Shown: positions 44,029 to 53,504 of the stretch, in pieces | Layout: every line of letters begins with the position of its first letter | Position numbering within the stretch: position 1 is the first letter of the stretch | Assembly: GCF_014529945.1 (NCBI RefSeq) | Contig: NZ_JACVFB010000003.1 | Coordinates: 1,240,001 to 1,304,000, forward strand | DNA: 64,000 nt | From: Chitinophaga varians | Lineage (GTDB): Bacteria > Bacteroidota > Bacteroidia > Chitinophagales > Chitinophagaceae | Direction of reading: 5' to 3' | Made by a program: the position numbers and the translations under genes | Notes under the pieces: generated by a model | Told to the model about the DNA's origin: nothing | Database searches by the model: none | What the model saw: only the letters and a program-made list of their open reading frames with translations

Positions 44029-44163
44029 CACGCAAAGGCGCTAAGCAGCAAAGGCGCTAAGAAAAATAAGAAAAAATAAGAAAAGAAAGATACAAGAAAA
44101 GTATAAGCAGCAAAGGGCGGTCTTCGCTCCTTTGCTGCTTATGCTGCTTAGCGCCTTTGCGTG
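44029..44163. repeat. Inverted repeat of CGCAAAGGCGCTAAG units overlapping a stop codon
   Basis: Left arm 44029-44050 and right arm 44142-44163 are perfect 22-bp complements (CACGCAAAGGCGCTAAGC...). A second hairpin AAGCAGCAAAGG / CCTTTGCTGCTT lies at 44105-44116 and 44129-44140. The left side has two CGCAAAGGCGCTAAG-like units. The right arm includes the last codons and stop (TQRR-stop) of the GH36-like gene. The inner hairpin probably terminates transcription. Confidence 0.85.
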
Positions 44164-45962
44164 AGCGTGAGTGTGAATACTTTTCCGTCATGCCCGCCCA
44201 CTTCCATGGTAAAACTGCCGGTATGCCTGCCATAACTTTTCCCTGTCCAGTAGTCCAGCACCTCACAAGGTTTATCCAGTTTTACGGTTAGTTTTTTGGG
44301 AGATGTCTGCCAGTTGAGAAAGATAATATTTTTTCCGGTGGGTGTGTTGACCTCCCCTACTTCGAAACTGGTATCGGTGAACGCAGCAGCTTTAGCGGTA
44401 GGAGGCACCGCTTTGCGCAGCATATTCAGACGCTCCGGGGTTATTTTGGTAAGGTCGTCACCACTGAGCAACATACCACCGGTAGCATATATCAGCGCGG
44501 CATGGAAATTAAATTCATGATCAGGCATATTGCCGGTCAACACCAGACAGTCCGGATCATTCCACCACAGACGGCCATTCTGCCAGGAGCGGTAGAGGTT
44601 TTCCCGACCCGATTTTTCAAATACCGTCCAGGTACGTTTGATATCCATGCTGCTGCGGGAACCGTGTACCAGTCCCAGCGAGGGCCACAGCGGATGGTTA
44701 CAACCAAGGATAAACGCATCACGTGTGCCTTTGATAATCGCGGCCATTCCACGACGGTAAGCTTCTACCCGGGTAGCCTGCTTATCATAATAAACACCGC
44801 CATGGATAGCTCCCCAGAAATTGGCGTCCAGCTTGAAGTAGGTCACGCCCCAATCGTTGCGCATGGTACGGAACAATTGCTCAAAATGCCGCTGCACCTC
44901 CGGATGCGTACCATCCAGTACATACCATGGTTTCAGACGCCAACCGCCGAAAGTCACGAGGTCGCTGCGCAGTGGCTTTCCACTTTTGTCTTTCACCAGC
45001 CAGTCCGGATGTTGTTTAAAAATGGTGGAATTGCTGTCGCAGATAAAAGGCGCCACCCAGATAGCCGGCTCAAATCCTTTGTCACGGATGGTATGCAGCA
45101 CCTGCTGCACGTTGCCGCCGAAAGAATTGCCTACTTCCAGCCAATCTCCCATATGCGGCTGATAACCGTCATCCAGCTGGATGTATTTCAGCGCGGGAAT
45201 ATTCGTTTTGATATAATCCAGGTTATCGTAAATATTCTGTGCAGTTACTTTCGGACCGAAACAATACCAGGAGCACCAACCGGTAGGCGGCGCCTTGAAG
45301 TCCAACCGCGGATGAAAATGATGAATGCGGTCAGCGAAGCGGTCCAGCAGGTGATTGCCGTCCTTACCGCTGAGCACCATCAGCTCTTCCAGCTTAAACT
45401 CCTTACCTGGCGCCAGCTCCAGATCTTCCAGGTCTACCACTGCCTTAATGGTATCGGCAGACAGGTAAAACTTCCCCACAAAACGGTTGCTGGACGTATA
45501 TCCCAGCAACAGCTGCGCATCCTTTGCGGGATACAGGCGCAGCAGGTTGTACACCGCCAGATAGCCGTCCGGTTTGGGTATCTTATAGTGCCCTTCATCG
45601 GTATAATTACCCAGCGTTTTGGGTTCGGCCAGTGTACCGGCAGATTGCGTCAGCATCTGGAAGCCTTCCGCATAGAACGGCGTGGAGGACGCTAACACCT
45701 TACCTACAGCGCCTAACACCACTTCTTTCAGTCTAACGGGCTGGCTACCGGTATTGACTACACGAATATCGCATAGCTCTCCCGACCAGTTGCGTACTAC
45801 CTTCACCGTAGTCGGCGCTACAGCGCCACCCGACTGGTAAACAGTAGTGGGACTGGCTTTCAGTGATTTTATAAACTGGTCTGTTTCTCCTGCCCTGGCC
45901 AACAGCTGGCCCAGCAGTAAACAGCCCGTCAATATCAGGGATTGTCTTTTCATAACGATCAT
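44148..45962 (-). CDS. GH36-like alpha-galactosidase, secreted
   Basis: A 604-residue retaining glycoside hydrolase of clan GH-D. The signal peptide is MKRQSLILTGCLLLGQLLARA. The N-terminal beta-sandwich (about 30-220) is followed by a TIM barrel: PPTGWCSWYCFGPKVT, YIQLDDGYQ, and the likely nucleophile Asp379 in VTYFKLDANFWG. The likely acid/base is Asp440 in GSRSSMDIKRTW. A C-terminal beta domain ends in LTLTQRR, partly encoded in an intergenic repeat. The start ATG overlaps the previous stop (ATGA at 45959-45962); an ATG three codons later is equally good. The exact sugar (Gal, GalNAc or other) is not certain. Confidence 0.85.
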   Translation of the reverse strand: MIVMKRQSLILTGCLLLGQLLARAGETDQFIKSLKASPTTVYQSGGAVAPTTVKVVRNWSGELCDIRVVNTGSQPVRLKEVVLGAVGKVLASSTPFYAEGFQMLTQSAGTLAEPKTLGNYTDEGHYKIPKPDGYLAVYNLLRLYPAKDAQLLLGYTSSNRFVGKFYLSADTIKAVVDLEDLELAPGKEFKLEELMVLSGKDGNHLLDRFADRIHHFHPRLDFKAPPTGWCSWYCFGPKVTAQNIYDNLDYIKTNIPALKYIQLDDGYQPHMGDWLEVGNSFGGNVQQVLHTIRDKGFEPAIWVAPFICDSNSTIFKQHPDWLVKDKSGKPLRSDLVTFGGWRLKPWYVLDGTHPEVQRHFEQLFRTMRNDWGVTYFKLDANFWGAIHGGVYYDKQATRVEAYRRGMAAIIKGTRDAFILGCNHPLWPSLGLVHGSRSSMDIKRTWTVFEKSGRENLYRSWQNGRLWWNDPDCLVLTGNMPDHEFNFHAALIYATGGMLLSGDDLTKITPERLNMLRKAVPPTAKAAAFTDTSFEVGEVNTPTGKNIIFLNWQTSPKKLTVKLDKPCEVLDYWTGKSYGRHTGSFTMEVGGHDGKVFTLTLTQRR

Positions 45963-47821
45963 GATTTTGGTTGCATAGTGATTTCAAATAGTTTCATTAA
46001 CTCCGGCCCGCTGATCTGCGCAGGTTTAATGGTGATCTCGTATTCTCCGGCGGGCAGCCTTATTTCCTGCAGGGCCTGCGTAACGATCTCCGTTTTTTTA
46101 GCCGATTTCACTTCCGCGCTGATTACATTTTTGCCGATGCGTATCTCGTAAACATTGCCCGGAGGTTGATCCGTAGCGTATTTGATGCCAATATTAAACA
46201 CGGCGTCGCGGGTAGTCCGCACTTTCCAGCTCACGTACTGGTCCATGCTTTTCCAGCCCTGTACAAAATAAGCCGCCTTTTTACCATCACCAAAGGAGAA
46301 ACCTTTGCCATGTTGTGTGGCATCGAACGCCCGCAATACATTGGTGGTCCGGCGGGTATCCAGCACGCGTACGCTATCGCCCTTCATATCTTTCATTTCG
46401 AGGACGATCACGCTGTTAACACTATCCGGCGCTATTTCCGGCAGAGCGATGCTCAGGTCTTTCGGGTTCACGCGGGTTACTTTTACCGGCTGTTTGTTCG
46501 CCAACAGATAGGCATTTTCCACTTTTCCATACAGCCCGCCAACGTATAACGGACCGCCCCATTGAAATACATGGAGGTACAGTTTATTGCCTTTTCGGGT
46601 ACTTTCTCCCCAGGGTTGCGCAGGCAATGGTGTGGCGGTAGTACCATAGATACTTTCGTTGTTCTGCTGCATCCAGGTGCCAATACCATGAAGAATAACA
46701 GTATCCCGCGGATCGATGGTACCATCGCCTTCGGGACCGATATTCATCAGCAGATTGCCTCCTTTGGCCGCGGCTTTGGCCATCAGGCGGATAAAGAAGC
46801 CTACCGGTTTATGACTGCTGTCATAACGGGAATAGCCGTACGATTCGTTGGTCGTGGGGATCGCTTCCCAGTCGCCGGCAACAGGATAAAACTCGGCCGG
46901 CCTGTCGGAAGTGTTTTTATAATCTCCAAAGGAGATGTTACCTGTGCGGGCCAGTCTTCCGTTCACCACCACATTTTTATCCACCGCCCGAATAGCTTGC
47001 AGGATACGGATATTCTCGCTCAGCGGCAGCTTATGCGGCGTGTCAAACCACAGGATGTCCGGATGGTATTTACGCAATAGTTCCTGTATCTGTGGAATAG
47101 ATTTTTCATTGACATATTTCACTGCTTTAGGCAACAGCTCCGGATGTGCATCGTACCAGTTGCCGCCGCCATGCAGGTTTTTATCACCACCGGGATTATC
47201 ATAGTCCCAGTCGTTGCCCGGCGCATCCGGATGCTCCCAGTCAAAAGCATGTGAATAATAGAAGCCGAAACGGATGCCGTATCGCTTGCAGGCGGCAGAC
47301 AGCGCCGCCATCGGGTCCTGCTTAAAAGACGACTGGCCGATGCTGTAATCGCCGATAGCAGTGGGATACATGGCCACGCCATCATGGTGTTTGGCGGTGA
47401 TGATCAGATAACGCATGCCGGCGTCACGGATCATTTTCACCCAGGTATCGGCATCGAAGTGTTCCGGATTAAAATGCTGTATCAGTTTTTGTGCATACTC
47501 CTGACGATTGATTTTCTCTTTCCGCATCAGGTGTTCGGCGTAGCCCTCCACTTTTTTACCGTTCCATTCGCCGCCTGGCACAGAATATACGCCCCAGTGA
47601 ATAAAGCACCCAAAACGTGCTTCCCGCCACCAGGCGATGCGCTCATCGTGGTTCTTCATGGAGGCAGTCCACCACCCGTTGACAGCCGAATCGATGGCCG
47701 CTTTATCACGACTGGCAGCTTTCTGGGCAAGGATGCCATCATCATCGCCTTTTACCTGCGCCAGGGTAGTAGCAGATATAACGCCAACGGCTATACTTAA
47801 TATCGTCTTTTTAAAACTCAT
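45959..47821 (-). CDS. GH29 alpha-L-fucosidase with C-terminal beta domain
   Basis: A 620-residue secreted fucosidase. Signal MSFKKTILSIAVGVISATTLAQ; GH29 landmarks ARFGCFIHWGVYSVPGGEW, LIITAKHHDGVAMYPT, RFGFYYSHAFDWEHPD, and the nucleophile Asp260 in DILWFDTPHKLP. KGGNLLMNIGPEGDG closes the barrel. The last about 130 residues (from about 495) form an extra beta domain ending EYEITIKPAQISG. It is linked by ATGA overlaps to the genes on both sides, so the GH95-GH29-GH36 order is translationally coupled. Confidence 0.92.
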   Translation of the reverse strand: MSFKKTILSIAVGVISATTLAQVKGDDDGILAQKAASRDKAAIDSAVNGWWTASMKNHDERIAWWREARFGCFIHWGVYSVPGGEWNGKKVEGYAEHLMRKEKINRQEYAQKLIQHFNPEHFDADTWVKMIRDAGMRYLIITAKHHDGVAMYPTAIGDYSIGQSSFKQDPMAALSAACKRYGIRFGFYYSHAFDWEHPDAPGNDWDYDNPGGDKNLHGGGNWYDAHPELLPKAVKYVNEKSIPQIQELLRKYHPDILWFDTPHKLPLSENIRILQAIRAVDKNVVVNGRLARTGNISFGDYKNTSDRPAEFYPVAGDWEAIPTTNESYGYSRYDSSHKPVGFFIRLMAKAAAKGGNLLMNIGPEGDGTIDPRDTVILHGIGTWMQQNNESIYGTTATPLPAQPWGESTRKGNKLYLHVFQWGGPLYVGGLYGKVENAYLLANKQPVKVTRVNPKDLSIALPEIAPDSVNSVIVLEMKDMKGDSVRVLDTRRTTNVLRAFDATQHGKGFSFGDGKKAAYFVQGWKSMDQYVSWKVRTTRDAVFNIGIKYATDQPPGNVYEIRIGKNVISAEVKSAKKTEIVTQALQEIRLPAGEYEITIKPAQISGPELMKLFEITMQPKS

Positions 47822-50346
47822 CGTATGTCATAGGTTTTACCGGCCGCGGTGGGCACGTCGTATTCATACACCTGTTTCAGTGACAACTCCGCCAGCTTGG
47901 AGGCATCTTTCACTTCCGTCTTTACCGGTATGGGCAAGGGGTAAAAAGGATTGGTATTGATGCCAGAGGCCTGCTTTGCCGCAACACCATTGATCTGTAC
48001 CGGTTTGCTGGTGCGTATGCGCAGGTTGCCGCCCAGCGCAGAACGGACTATGGCGTGCATGAGCTGACCGTTTTTCCATTCCATGTCTACTTCAAAGCCG
48101 CCACGTGCTTTTAAACCTTTCACGCTGCCGGAGGGCCATGCGTCAGGCAGAGCGGGCAGCAGATGTATTACGCCGTCATGGCTCTGCAGCAACATTTCGG
48201 TGATACCGGAAGTAACGCCGAAGTTGCCGTCTATCTGAAACGGCGGATGGGCATCGAACAGGTTGGGATAAGAACCGCCGCTATTATCGGCTACGCTCAC
48301 TTCCTGTCCACCGGCGAGGAATAGTTGTTTATTCAGCATCGTATAGGCGTGGTTGCCATCTTCCAGGCGTGCCCACCAGTTGATCTTCCATGATTTGGAC
48401 CATCCGGTGCCCCCATCGCCGCGCAGCAGCAGGCTGCGTTTAGCCGCTGCTGCGAGTACCGCATCCCGACGAGGGTTGATGAAGTTGCCCGGAAAGAGGC
48501 CATACACGTGAGATACGTGCCGGTGAGTATCTTTCGGGTCGTCCCAGTCTTTATACCACTCTTGCAGTTGACCATATTGCCCGGCATGAAATGGATAAAT
48601 GTCTTTCATTCTGTCTTTTATCCTGGCCACCAGGTCTGCATCCTTACCCAGCACTGTGGCAGCGCGCATGGTATTGGTAAACAGATCGTGGATGATGGAT
48701 AAATCCATGGTGGAAGCGATGCTCACAGAGCCTTCCCTTTTGCCATCTATAAGGAAATTGTTTTCGGGCGTAGTGGAAGGATTGGTTACCCACTGACCAT
48801 TTTCGTTTTTAACGAGCCAGTCGAGCATAAATTCGGCAGCGCCTTTCAGGTCGGGATACATCTGCGCCAGCTGTTGTTTATCACCGGTAAACAGATAATG
48901 TTCCCAGAGATGGCGGCTCAGCCACGCTCCGCCCATTGGCCATATCGCCCACTTGGGATTGCCGTTGGGATCGCTGAAATCAAGGCCACCGGCCGGGTTG
49001 GTCATCGCCCATATATCGGTGTTATGATGGGCTGTCCAACCGGAAGCGCCGTAATTAACGGCAGCGGTTACACGTCCACGTTTAGCCATTTTATGGATGA
49101 AGTCAAACAATGGCTGGCCGCATTCCGACAGGTTCGCCGTTTCGGACGGCCAGTAGTTCATTTCTGTATTGATATTGATCGTGTAGTTGGAACCCCATGG
49201 CGGCTGCATCTCTTTGTTCCACAAGCCTTGCAGGGAGAGCGCCGGGCCTCCCTTGCGGGAGCCTGCGATCATGAGATAACGACCGTATTGATATAACAAG
49301 GTGGTCAGCTGCGGGTCGCGGTTGCCGCCGGCCGTGGTATAGGCTTTCAGCCGTTCATCAGTAGGCAGTTGTTCACCACCGTCCGTACCAAGGTTGAGCA
49401 TTACTTTACCGAACAGCCGTTGATAATCTGCCAGGTGCGTATTCAGCAGCGCAGCATACGAAACGCCCTGTGCTTTCTTCAGCGCGGCCGCTGCTGCTAC
49501 CGCAGGATCGCCGGCCCAGTCTTCCGGGCTTTTATAGCTGGTACCGATAGACACCAGCAGCAGGGCTTCGGTAGCACCGCTAACATTGATACCGGTAGTA
49601 TCAGTCGTTATTTTTCCGCCGTCAGTGCGGGCATCCATATGCACTTCATAGCGGATGCCTTTATCGCCATAAACGATTTGTTTCGCTTCGTAAGGGCGGG
49701 AGGCCACATATTCCGGGCAACGGCCTTTCATCACGAGGTAGTGGTGATTGAGCGCTTTGTTCGTATGGGGCATCGGGTTAGCGAAGCTGGTGTGGAAACG
49801 CAACATCCCCGGTTTACTGGCGGTGTAGCGGACAACCAGCAGCTGTGCGGGATAGCTGGAGAATACTTCCCGTGTGTATTGCACGCCATCAGCGGTGTAG
49901 GAAACTTTGTTGACGCCGCGGTTAAGGTCTAGCTCACGACGATAATTATCCGCCTGCTGCGGCACATCATTTTCAATAAAAAGGCTGCCCAGTGTGATGT
50001 AACGCGCGCTGTAGGTCCCCATCATTTTTTTGGCCAGCTTATCAGCTTCTTTGTATTTGCCTTCGTTGAGCAGTTGCCGCATCTGTGGCAGTGTTTCTTT
50101 GGCAAGCGGGTTATCACCATTGCGCGGCGTGCCGGACCAAAGGAAACCTTCGTTGAGCTGCAGTTCTTCTTTTTGTACGCCACCGAAGACCATGGCGCCA
50201 ATGCGGCCGTTGCCCACGGGCAGGGCTTCTACCCATTGCCGGGCAGGTTGTTTATACCAGAGCTTCAGCAGGGAATCGGGCGGGGTAGCAGCATGGGCTT
50301 GCCACGAAAAAATCAGCAGCCCTATTCCGGAAAAAATTTTTTTCAT
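47818..50346 (-). CDS. GH95-family hydrolase (alpha-L-fucosidase or alpha-L-galactosidase)
   Basis: An exported GH95 enzyme (about 842 aa, signal MKKIFSGIGLLIFSWQAHA). N-terminal beta-sandwich with WVEALPVGNGRIGAMVFGG and LNEGFLWSGTPRNGDNP. The alpha/alpha barrel contains GLWNKEMQPPWGSNYTININ, TEMNYWPSETANLSE and DGTGWSKSWK-like GGTGWSKSWKINWWARLEDG. It continues with HPPFQIDGNFGVTSGITEML. GH95 enzymes are inverting and act on alpha-1,2-linked L-fucose or L-galactose of plant or host glycans. The ATG at 50346 is preferred over a GTG two codons upstream. ATGA overlap with the GH29 gene. Confidence 0.92.
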   Translation of the reverse strand: MKKIFSGIGLLIFSWQAHAATPPDSLLKLWYKQPARQWVEALPVGNGRIGAMVFGGVQKEELQLNEGFLWSGTPRNGDNPLAKETLPQMRQLLNEGKYKEADKLAKKMMGTYSARYITLGSLFIENDVPQQADNYRRELDLNRGVNKVSYTADGVQYTREVFSSYPAQLLVVRYTASKPGMLRFHTSFANPMPHTNKALNHHYLVMKGRCPEYVASRPYEAKQIVYGDKGIRYEVHMDARTDGGKITTDTTGINVSGATEALLLVSIGTSYKSPEDWAGDPAVAAAAALKKAQGVSYAALLNTHLADYQRLFGKVMLNLGTDGGEQLPTDERLKAYTTAGGNRDPQLTTLLYQYGRYLMIAGSRKGGPALSLQGLWNKEMQPPWGSNYTININTEMNYWPSETANLSECGQPLFDFIHKMAKRGRVTAAVNYGASGWTAHHNTDIWAMTNPAGGLDFSDPNGNPKWAIWPMGGAWLSRHLWEHYLFTGDKQQLAQMYPDLKGAAEFMLDWLVKNENGQWVTNPSTTPENNFLIDGKREGSVSIASTMDLSIIHDLFTNTMRAATVLGKDADLVARIKDRMKDIYPFHAGQYGQLQEWYKDWDDPKDTHRHVSHVYGLFPGNFINPRRDAVLAAAAKRSLLLRGDGGTGWSKSWKINWWARLEDGNHAYTMLNKQLFLAGGQEVSVADNSGGSYPNLFDAHPPFQIDGNFGVTSGITEMLLQSHDGVIHLLPALPDAWPSGSVKGLKARGGFEVDMEWKNGQLMHAIVRSALGGNLRIRTSKPVQINGVAAKQASGINTNPFYPLPIPVKTEVKDASKLAELSLKQVYEYDVPTAAGKTYDIR

Positions 50347-50369
50347 GAGCACATCGTGTTTGAATACAG

Positions 50370-52847
50370 TTAATAGGTAATGGTAGTGATGCCGGTGGTC
50401 ATTCCTTTAGCAGTGGCCGCCACTACAGCAGTGCCGGCGTTATGAGCGGTACGCAGAAAAATACAGCCCTGACCGTTAGCCAGCTGTACTTTACGGGAGC
50501 CGCTGGCAGTGCCCTGGTCGATGATCAGCTCACCATCTCCTGCCAATGAGAAAGTGATTTCGTTAGCCGCGTCGAGGCACAACACCCCTTTTTCATCTAC
50601 CGCTTTTACGCGCACCTTACGGAGATTATTGCCGGTAATGGATTTGTCTTCCTCCAGTATCAGCCTCACCGGTTTGGACCAGACAGCCGTCTGGTATTGC
50701 CAGCTCACTTCGTCAGTGATGCTCTCTTTTCCCTGACGGGCCACTACTTTTATCTGGTTGGCGCCCGTTTGTAACGGCACCTGCCAGCGCAGGCCTGCTG
50801 CGGGAAAATCCTGACTGTTGCGTTTTCTGACACCAGCGCTGTTGCCATTCACAAACAGTTCTGCTTCTGCGCAATTGGAATACACGCGTATTTCTTTGGT
50901 TTCTCCTTCCCTGCCCCAGCGGACCGGCCATCCGTGGCCATAGATATGCGCCATCGGTGCTTTGGTCCAGTACGACTGGAACACGTAGTATATTTCTTTA
51001 GGGGTGAGGTCACGGGCTACAATACCTTTCTGATTTACATAAGGCACAGGATTTTCCGGTCGCAGTGGTGTGGAAAAATCTTTAAATACCCAGTAAGCTG
51101 TACCCGTCAGCTGTGGCATGGTCTCTTGTTCTTTCAGGTGCCAGTCCACGAGGTTCACCGCATAGGATTCAGACCAGTCGCCATCTTTAGAGGCCCTGGC
51201 ATTGCCGCCGGTGAGTGCGAAATCACCGGTGCGTTCATCAGCGCCTTTGCCGGTAGCGATTTGTTTAATGAACTGTTCCGGCTCTTCCGCAAAGCGGCCC
51301 TGGTGACTATCGGCGCCCCATTCCGCATGGAAAAAATGTGGCACACGGGCTATTTCTTTCAGGCTTTCAGATTTGTATTCCGTATAGCGGCCGCGGTACC
51401 AGCCGGCCCAGATAGAGGGCGAGTACACGTCTACGATATCCTTACAGAAGTCGCAACGCCGGATAGTGGTTTTGCGGGTACTGTCCTGCTGATGCGCCAT
51501 GGTATTCAGTTCCGACATGAACGCGCGGATTTTCTCTTTATCGAATTCCGGGAAATCGCCGGGCCAGTCGTTTTCATTGCCCAGTCCCCAGAGGATCACC
51601 GCCGGATGGTTACGGTGCTGGCTGATCATATTGGTCAGCATCCGGCGCGCCTGTTCTTTGTAGGTATCACCACCGAGACCACCCCTGCACCAGGGAATTT
51701 CTTCCCATACGAGGATGCCGAGACTGTCGCACAATTGCAACACGATGCGGGATTGCTGATAGTGCCCGAGACGGATGAAATTGGCGCCCATGCTTTTAAT
51801 GAGCAGCATTTCTTTCCGGATCATGTCTTCGGTCATGGCGGCGGCAACGCCGGCGTGGTCTTCATGACGATGGGTACCTTGCAGCAGCAGCCTTTTACCG
51901 TTGAGCAGGAAAGGCCCGTGGTCTACAAATTCAAAGTGACGGAAGCCGGTATGATCTTTCCATTCGGTGGTACCGACAGGAGTCATGAGGCGGGCTTCCA
52001 CCGTATAGAGGCGGGGTTGGTCGGGAGACCATAACATGGTTTTTTTCAGGGAGATGCCTGCCAGTTGTTGCTCACCGGCTTGTATATCGATGTCCTGCCG
52101 GATTTCTTTCACCACTTTATTTTGTGGATCGAGTACCCGTAATTCCAGGGTGCCGCGACTGATGTGGCCGGGGTTACGGAAAACAGCGTGGACGGTCAAT
52201 GTTCCATTGCTACCGGCAGCATCTGTCACGGCCTGTATATGCAGCGTTTCAAACGATAACGCCGGCGCATATACGAGATTGACATAGCGGTACAATCCAC
52301 CGTACACATTAAAGTCCGACATGTTGGAGGGAATCATTTCCAGGTCGCGGGTATTATCACAACGGATGGATACCGGCACTTTTCCTTTGAAGCGTTTGGC
52401 TTCCGGCGATTGCAGGAACTGCCGCACCGCTTCGGTGATATCAGCCGTCCATTCATCGTAGCCGCCGGTATGGGCGGCTACTTTGGTGGTGTATATATAT
52501 ACCGCGGTTTTTTGCCCGGCGCCTTCAAAGTGGAGCAGTGTACGGCCATCGGTATAGGGATTTTTAATGTCCAGCAGGGAACGGTACCAGCCGGGCCCTT
52601 CGTAGTAGTTTTCTTCCGGGCTCACCGCGTCTGTAGCGTTGAAGCAGTGTGGCAGGCTTACCGGTTGCCACAGGGGTACCGACTCCGGGCTGCCTTCTGC
52701 AGCGGGTCTTACCGCTTCCCAGATACCGCCGAGGTCTCCACGGAGATATTCCCAGTGTTGGGTGAGGCGGGTTGATTGTTGCGCCTGACAAAAGTAACTG
52801 CCTGCCAACAGGCACCCTAACAGCCACCAAAATCCTGTTCTTTTCAT
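50370..52847 (-). CDS. GH2-family secreted beta-galactosidase-like hydrolase
   Basis: An 825-residue retaining hydrolase. Signal MKRTGFWWLLGCLLAGSYFCQAQ; sugar-binding domain with VSLPHCFNATDAVSPEENYYEGPGWY shortened here to HCFNATD and YYEGPGWYRS. Immunoglobulin-like domain, then barrel with GTHRHEDHAG, acid/base Glu425 in WGLGNENDWPG, and likely nucleophile Glu509 in FFHAEWGAD. C-terminal DUF4982/invasin-like beta domains follow. It could be a beta-galactosidase, glucuronidase or mannosidase. It is first in a five-gene CAZyme run; a 657-bp gap upstream holds a large palindrome. Confidence 0.88.
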   Translation of the reverse strand: MKRTGFWWLLGCLLAGSYFCQAQQSTRLTQHWEYLRGDLGGIWEAVRPAAEGSPESVPLWQPVSLPHCFNATDAVSPEENYYEGPGWYRSLLDIKNPYTDGRTLLHFEGAGQKTAVYIYTTKVAAHTGGYDEWTADITEAVRQFLQSPEAKRFKGKVPVSIRCDNTRDLEMIPSNMSDFNVYGGLYRYVNLVYAPALSFETLHIQAVTDAAGSNGTLTVHAVFRNPGHISRGTLELRVLDPQNKVVKEIRQDIDIQAGEQQLAGISLKKTMLWSPDQPRLYTVEARLMTPVGTTEWKDHTGFRHFEFVDHGPFLLNGKRLLLQGTHRHEDHAGVAAAMTEDMIRKEMLLIKSMGANFIRLGHYQQSRIVLQLCDSLGILVWEEIPWCRGGLGGDTYKEQARRMLTNMISQHRNHPAVILWGLGNENDWPGDFPEFDKEKIRAFMSELNTMAHQQDSTRKTTIRRCDFCKDIVDVYSPSIWAGWYRGRYTEYKSESLKEIARVPHFFHAEWGADSHQGRFAEEPEQFIKQIATGKGADERTGDFALTGGNARASKDGDWSESYAVNLVDWHLKEQETMPQLTGTAYWVFKDFSTPLRPENPVPYVNQKGIVARDLTPKEIYYVFQSYWTKAPMAHIYGHGWPVRWGREGETKEIRVYSNCAEAELFVNGNSAGVRKRNSQDFPAAGLRWQVPLQTGANQIKVVARQGKESITDEVSWQYQTAVWSKPVRLILEEDKSITGNNLRKVRVKAVDEKGVLCLDAANEITFSLAGDGELIIDQGTASGSRKVQLANGQGCIFLRTAHNAGTAVVAATAKGMTTGITTITY

Positions 52848-53504
52848 ATGTCGTTGTTGGTCAAAAATTGTTGGACAAAAGCAACGCCGCTACCGCCATT
52901 ATCATGGCGGTTCATTGTATCACGGTGTTCCCAAAGCGATCCTGAATCTGGTTGTTGACACTATTTCCCGGCTGCTGTTTTTTCTCTCATAACGTGTTTG
53001 GCAGCAGGCCTAAAATAGAATAGTGAAAGTTATGCAAACGGTTGCATAACTTTCACTATTATTTTGTCTTTTATCGGTATTTTTTTAAACCGTGCTGCCC
53101 ATTGATACGGCCGAATCGCCTATGGGCGGAGATCAGCAGTCATCGGACACACTGATGGCGACCAAAATGGACTACCGATACAGGCACTGCCATCCCCGGC
53201 CATAACATAGCCGGGCGGTACCTGCCCGTAAGCCTTTTCACTTGTTCAGTGATGAATTCCCATGGTCATCCGTGCAGGCAAAAATTTATCCTGTCGGCGT
53301 AAGCGCGCAGGCTGTCCGTTTTGTCACATGGTTGTTGACACATGTCTTTCATTGAAAAGGATTAGGTTGCCCGTATGTGGCTATGTACTTCGCCAGCATA
53401 CCAGGTTGGCATTAACATCGGTTTCCATTGAGGGCTTCAGGCACAGGCGCCAGAATTACACCAGTTGTTCTTTCGTGGCACAGGTCATCATTAACCGAAA
53501 AAGT
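52848..53504. other. Gap upstream of the GH2 operon
   Basis: No convincing gene. It holds a perfect hairpin 52892-52911 (ACCGCCAT / ATGGCGGT, TATC loop) in the predicted GH2 leader, the 42-bp palindrome at 53019-53060, and a small CCCGGC/GCCGGG hairpin at 53195-53215. A plus-strand open frame at 53262 is antisense to the LuxR gene end and looks non-coding. No TAnnTTTG box was found for the GH2 gene. Confidence 0.6.
53019..53060. promoter_or_regulatory. 42-bp palindrome with a LacI-type operator core
   Basis: Arms of 19 bp (53019-53037 and 53042-53060) are perfect complements around an ACGG centre. The core ATGCAAACGGTTGCAT resembles LacI/PurR-family operators (GCAAnCGnTTGC). It lies 172 bp before the GH2 start. 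Being A+T-rich without a good T-tract it is a poor terminator. Confidence 0.6.

Noticed and set aside
44502..45695. 397-codon plus-strand open frame
   Set aside because: Antisense to the GH36-like gene, which has intact catalytic motifs.
50934..52034. 366-codon plus-strand open frame
   Set aside because: Antisense to the GH2 gene; no recognisable domain.
53019..53060. Palindrome as an ordinary terminator
   Set aside because: The stem is A+T-rich, the T-tract is poor on both strands, and the core has operator-like symmetry; operator preferred but not proven.
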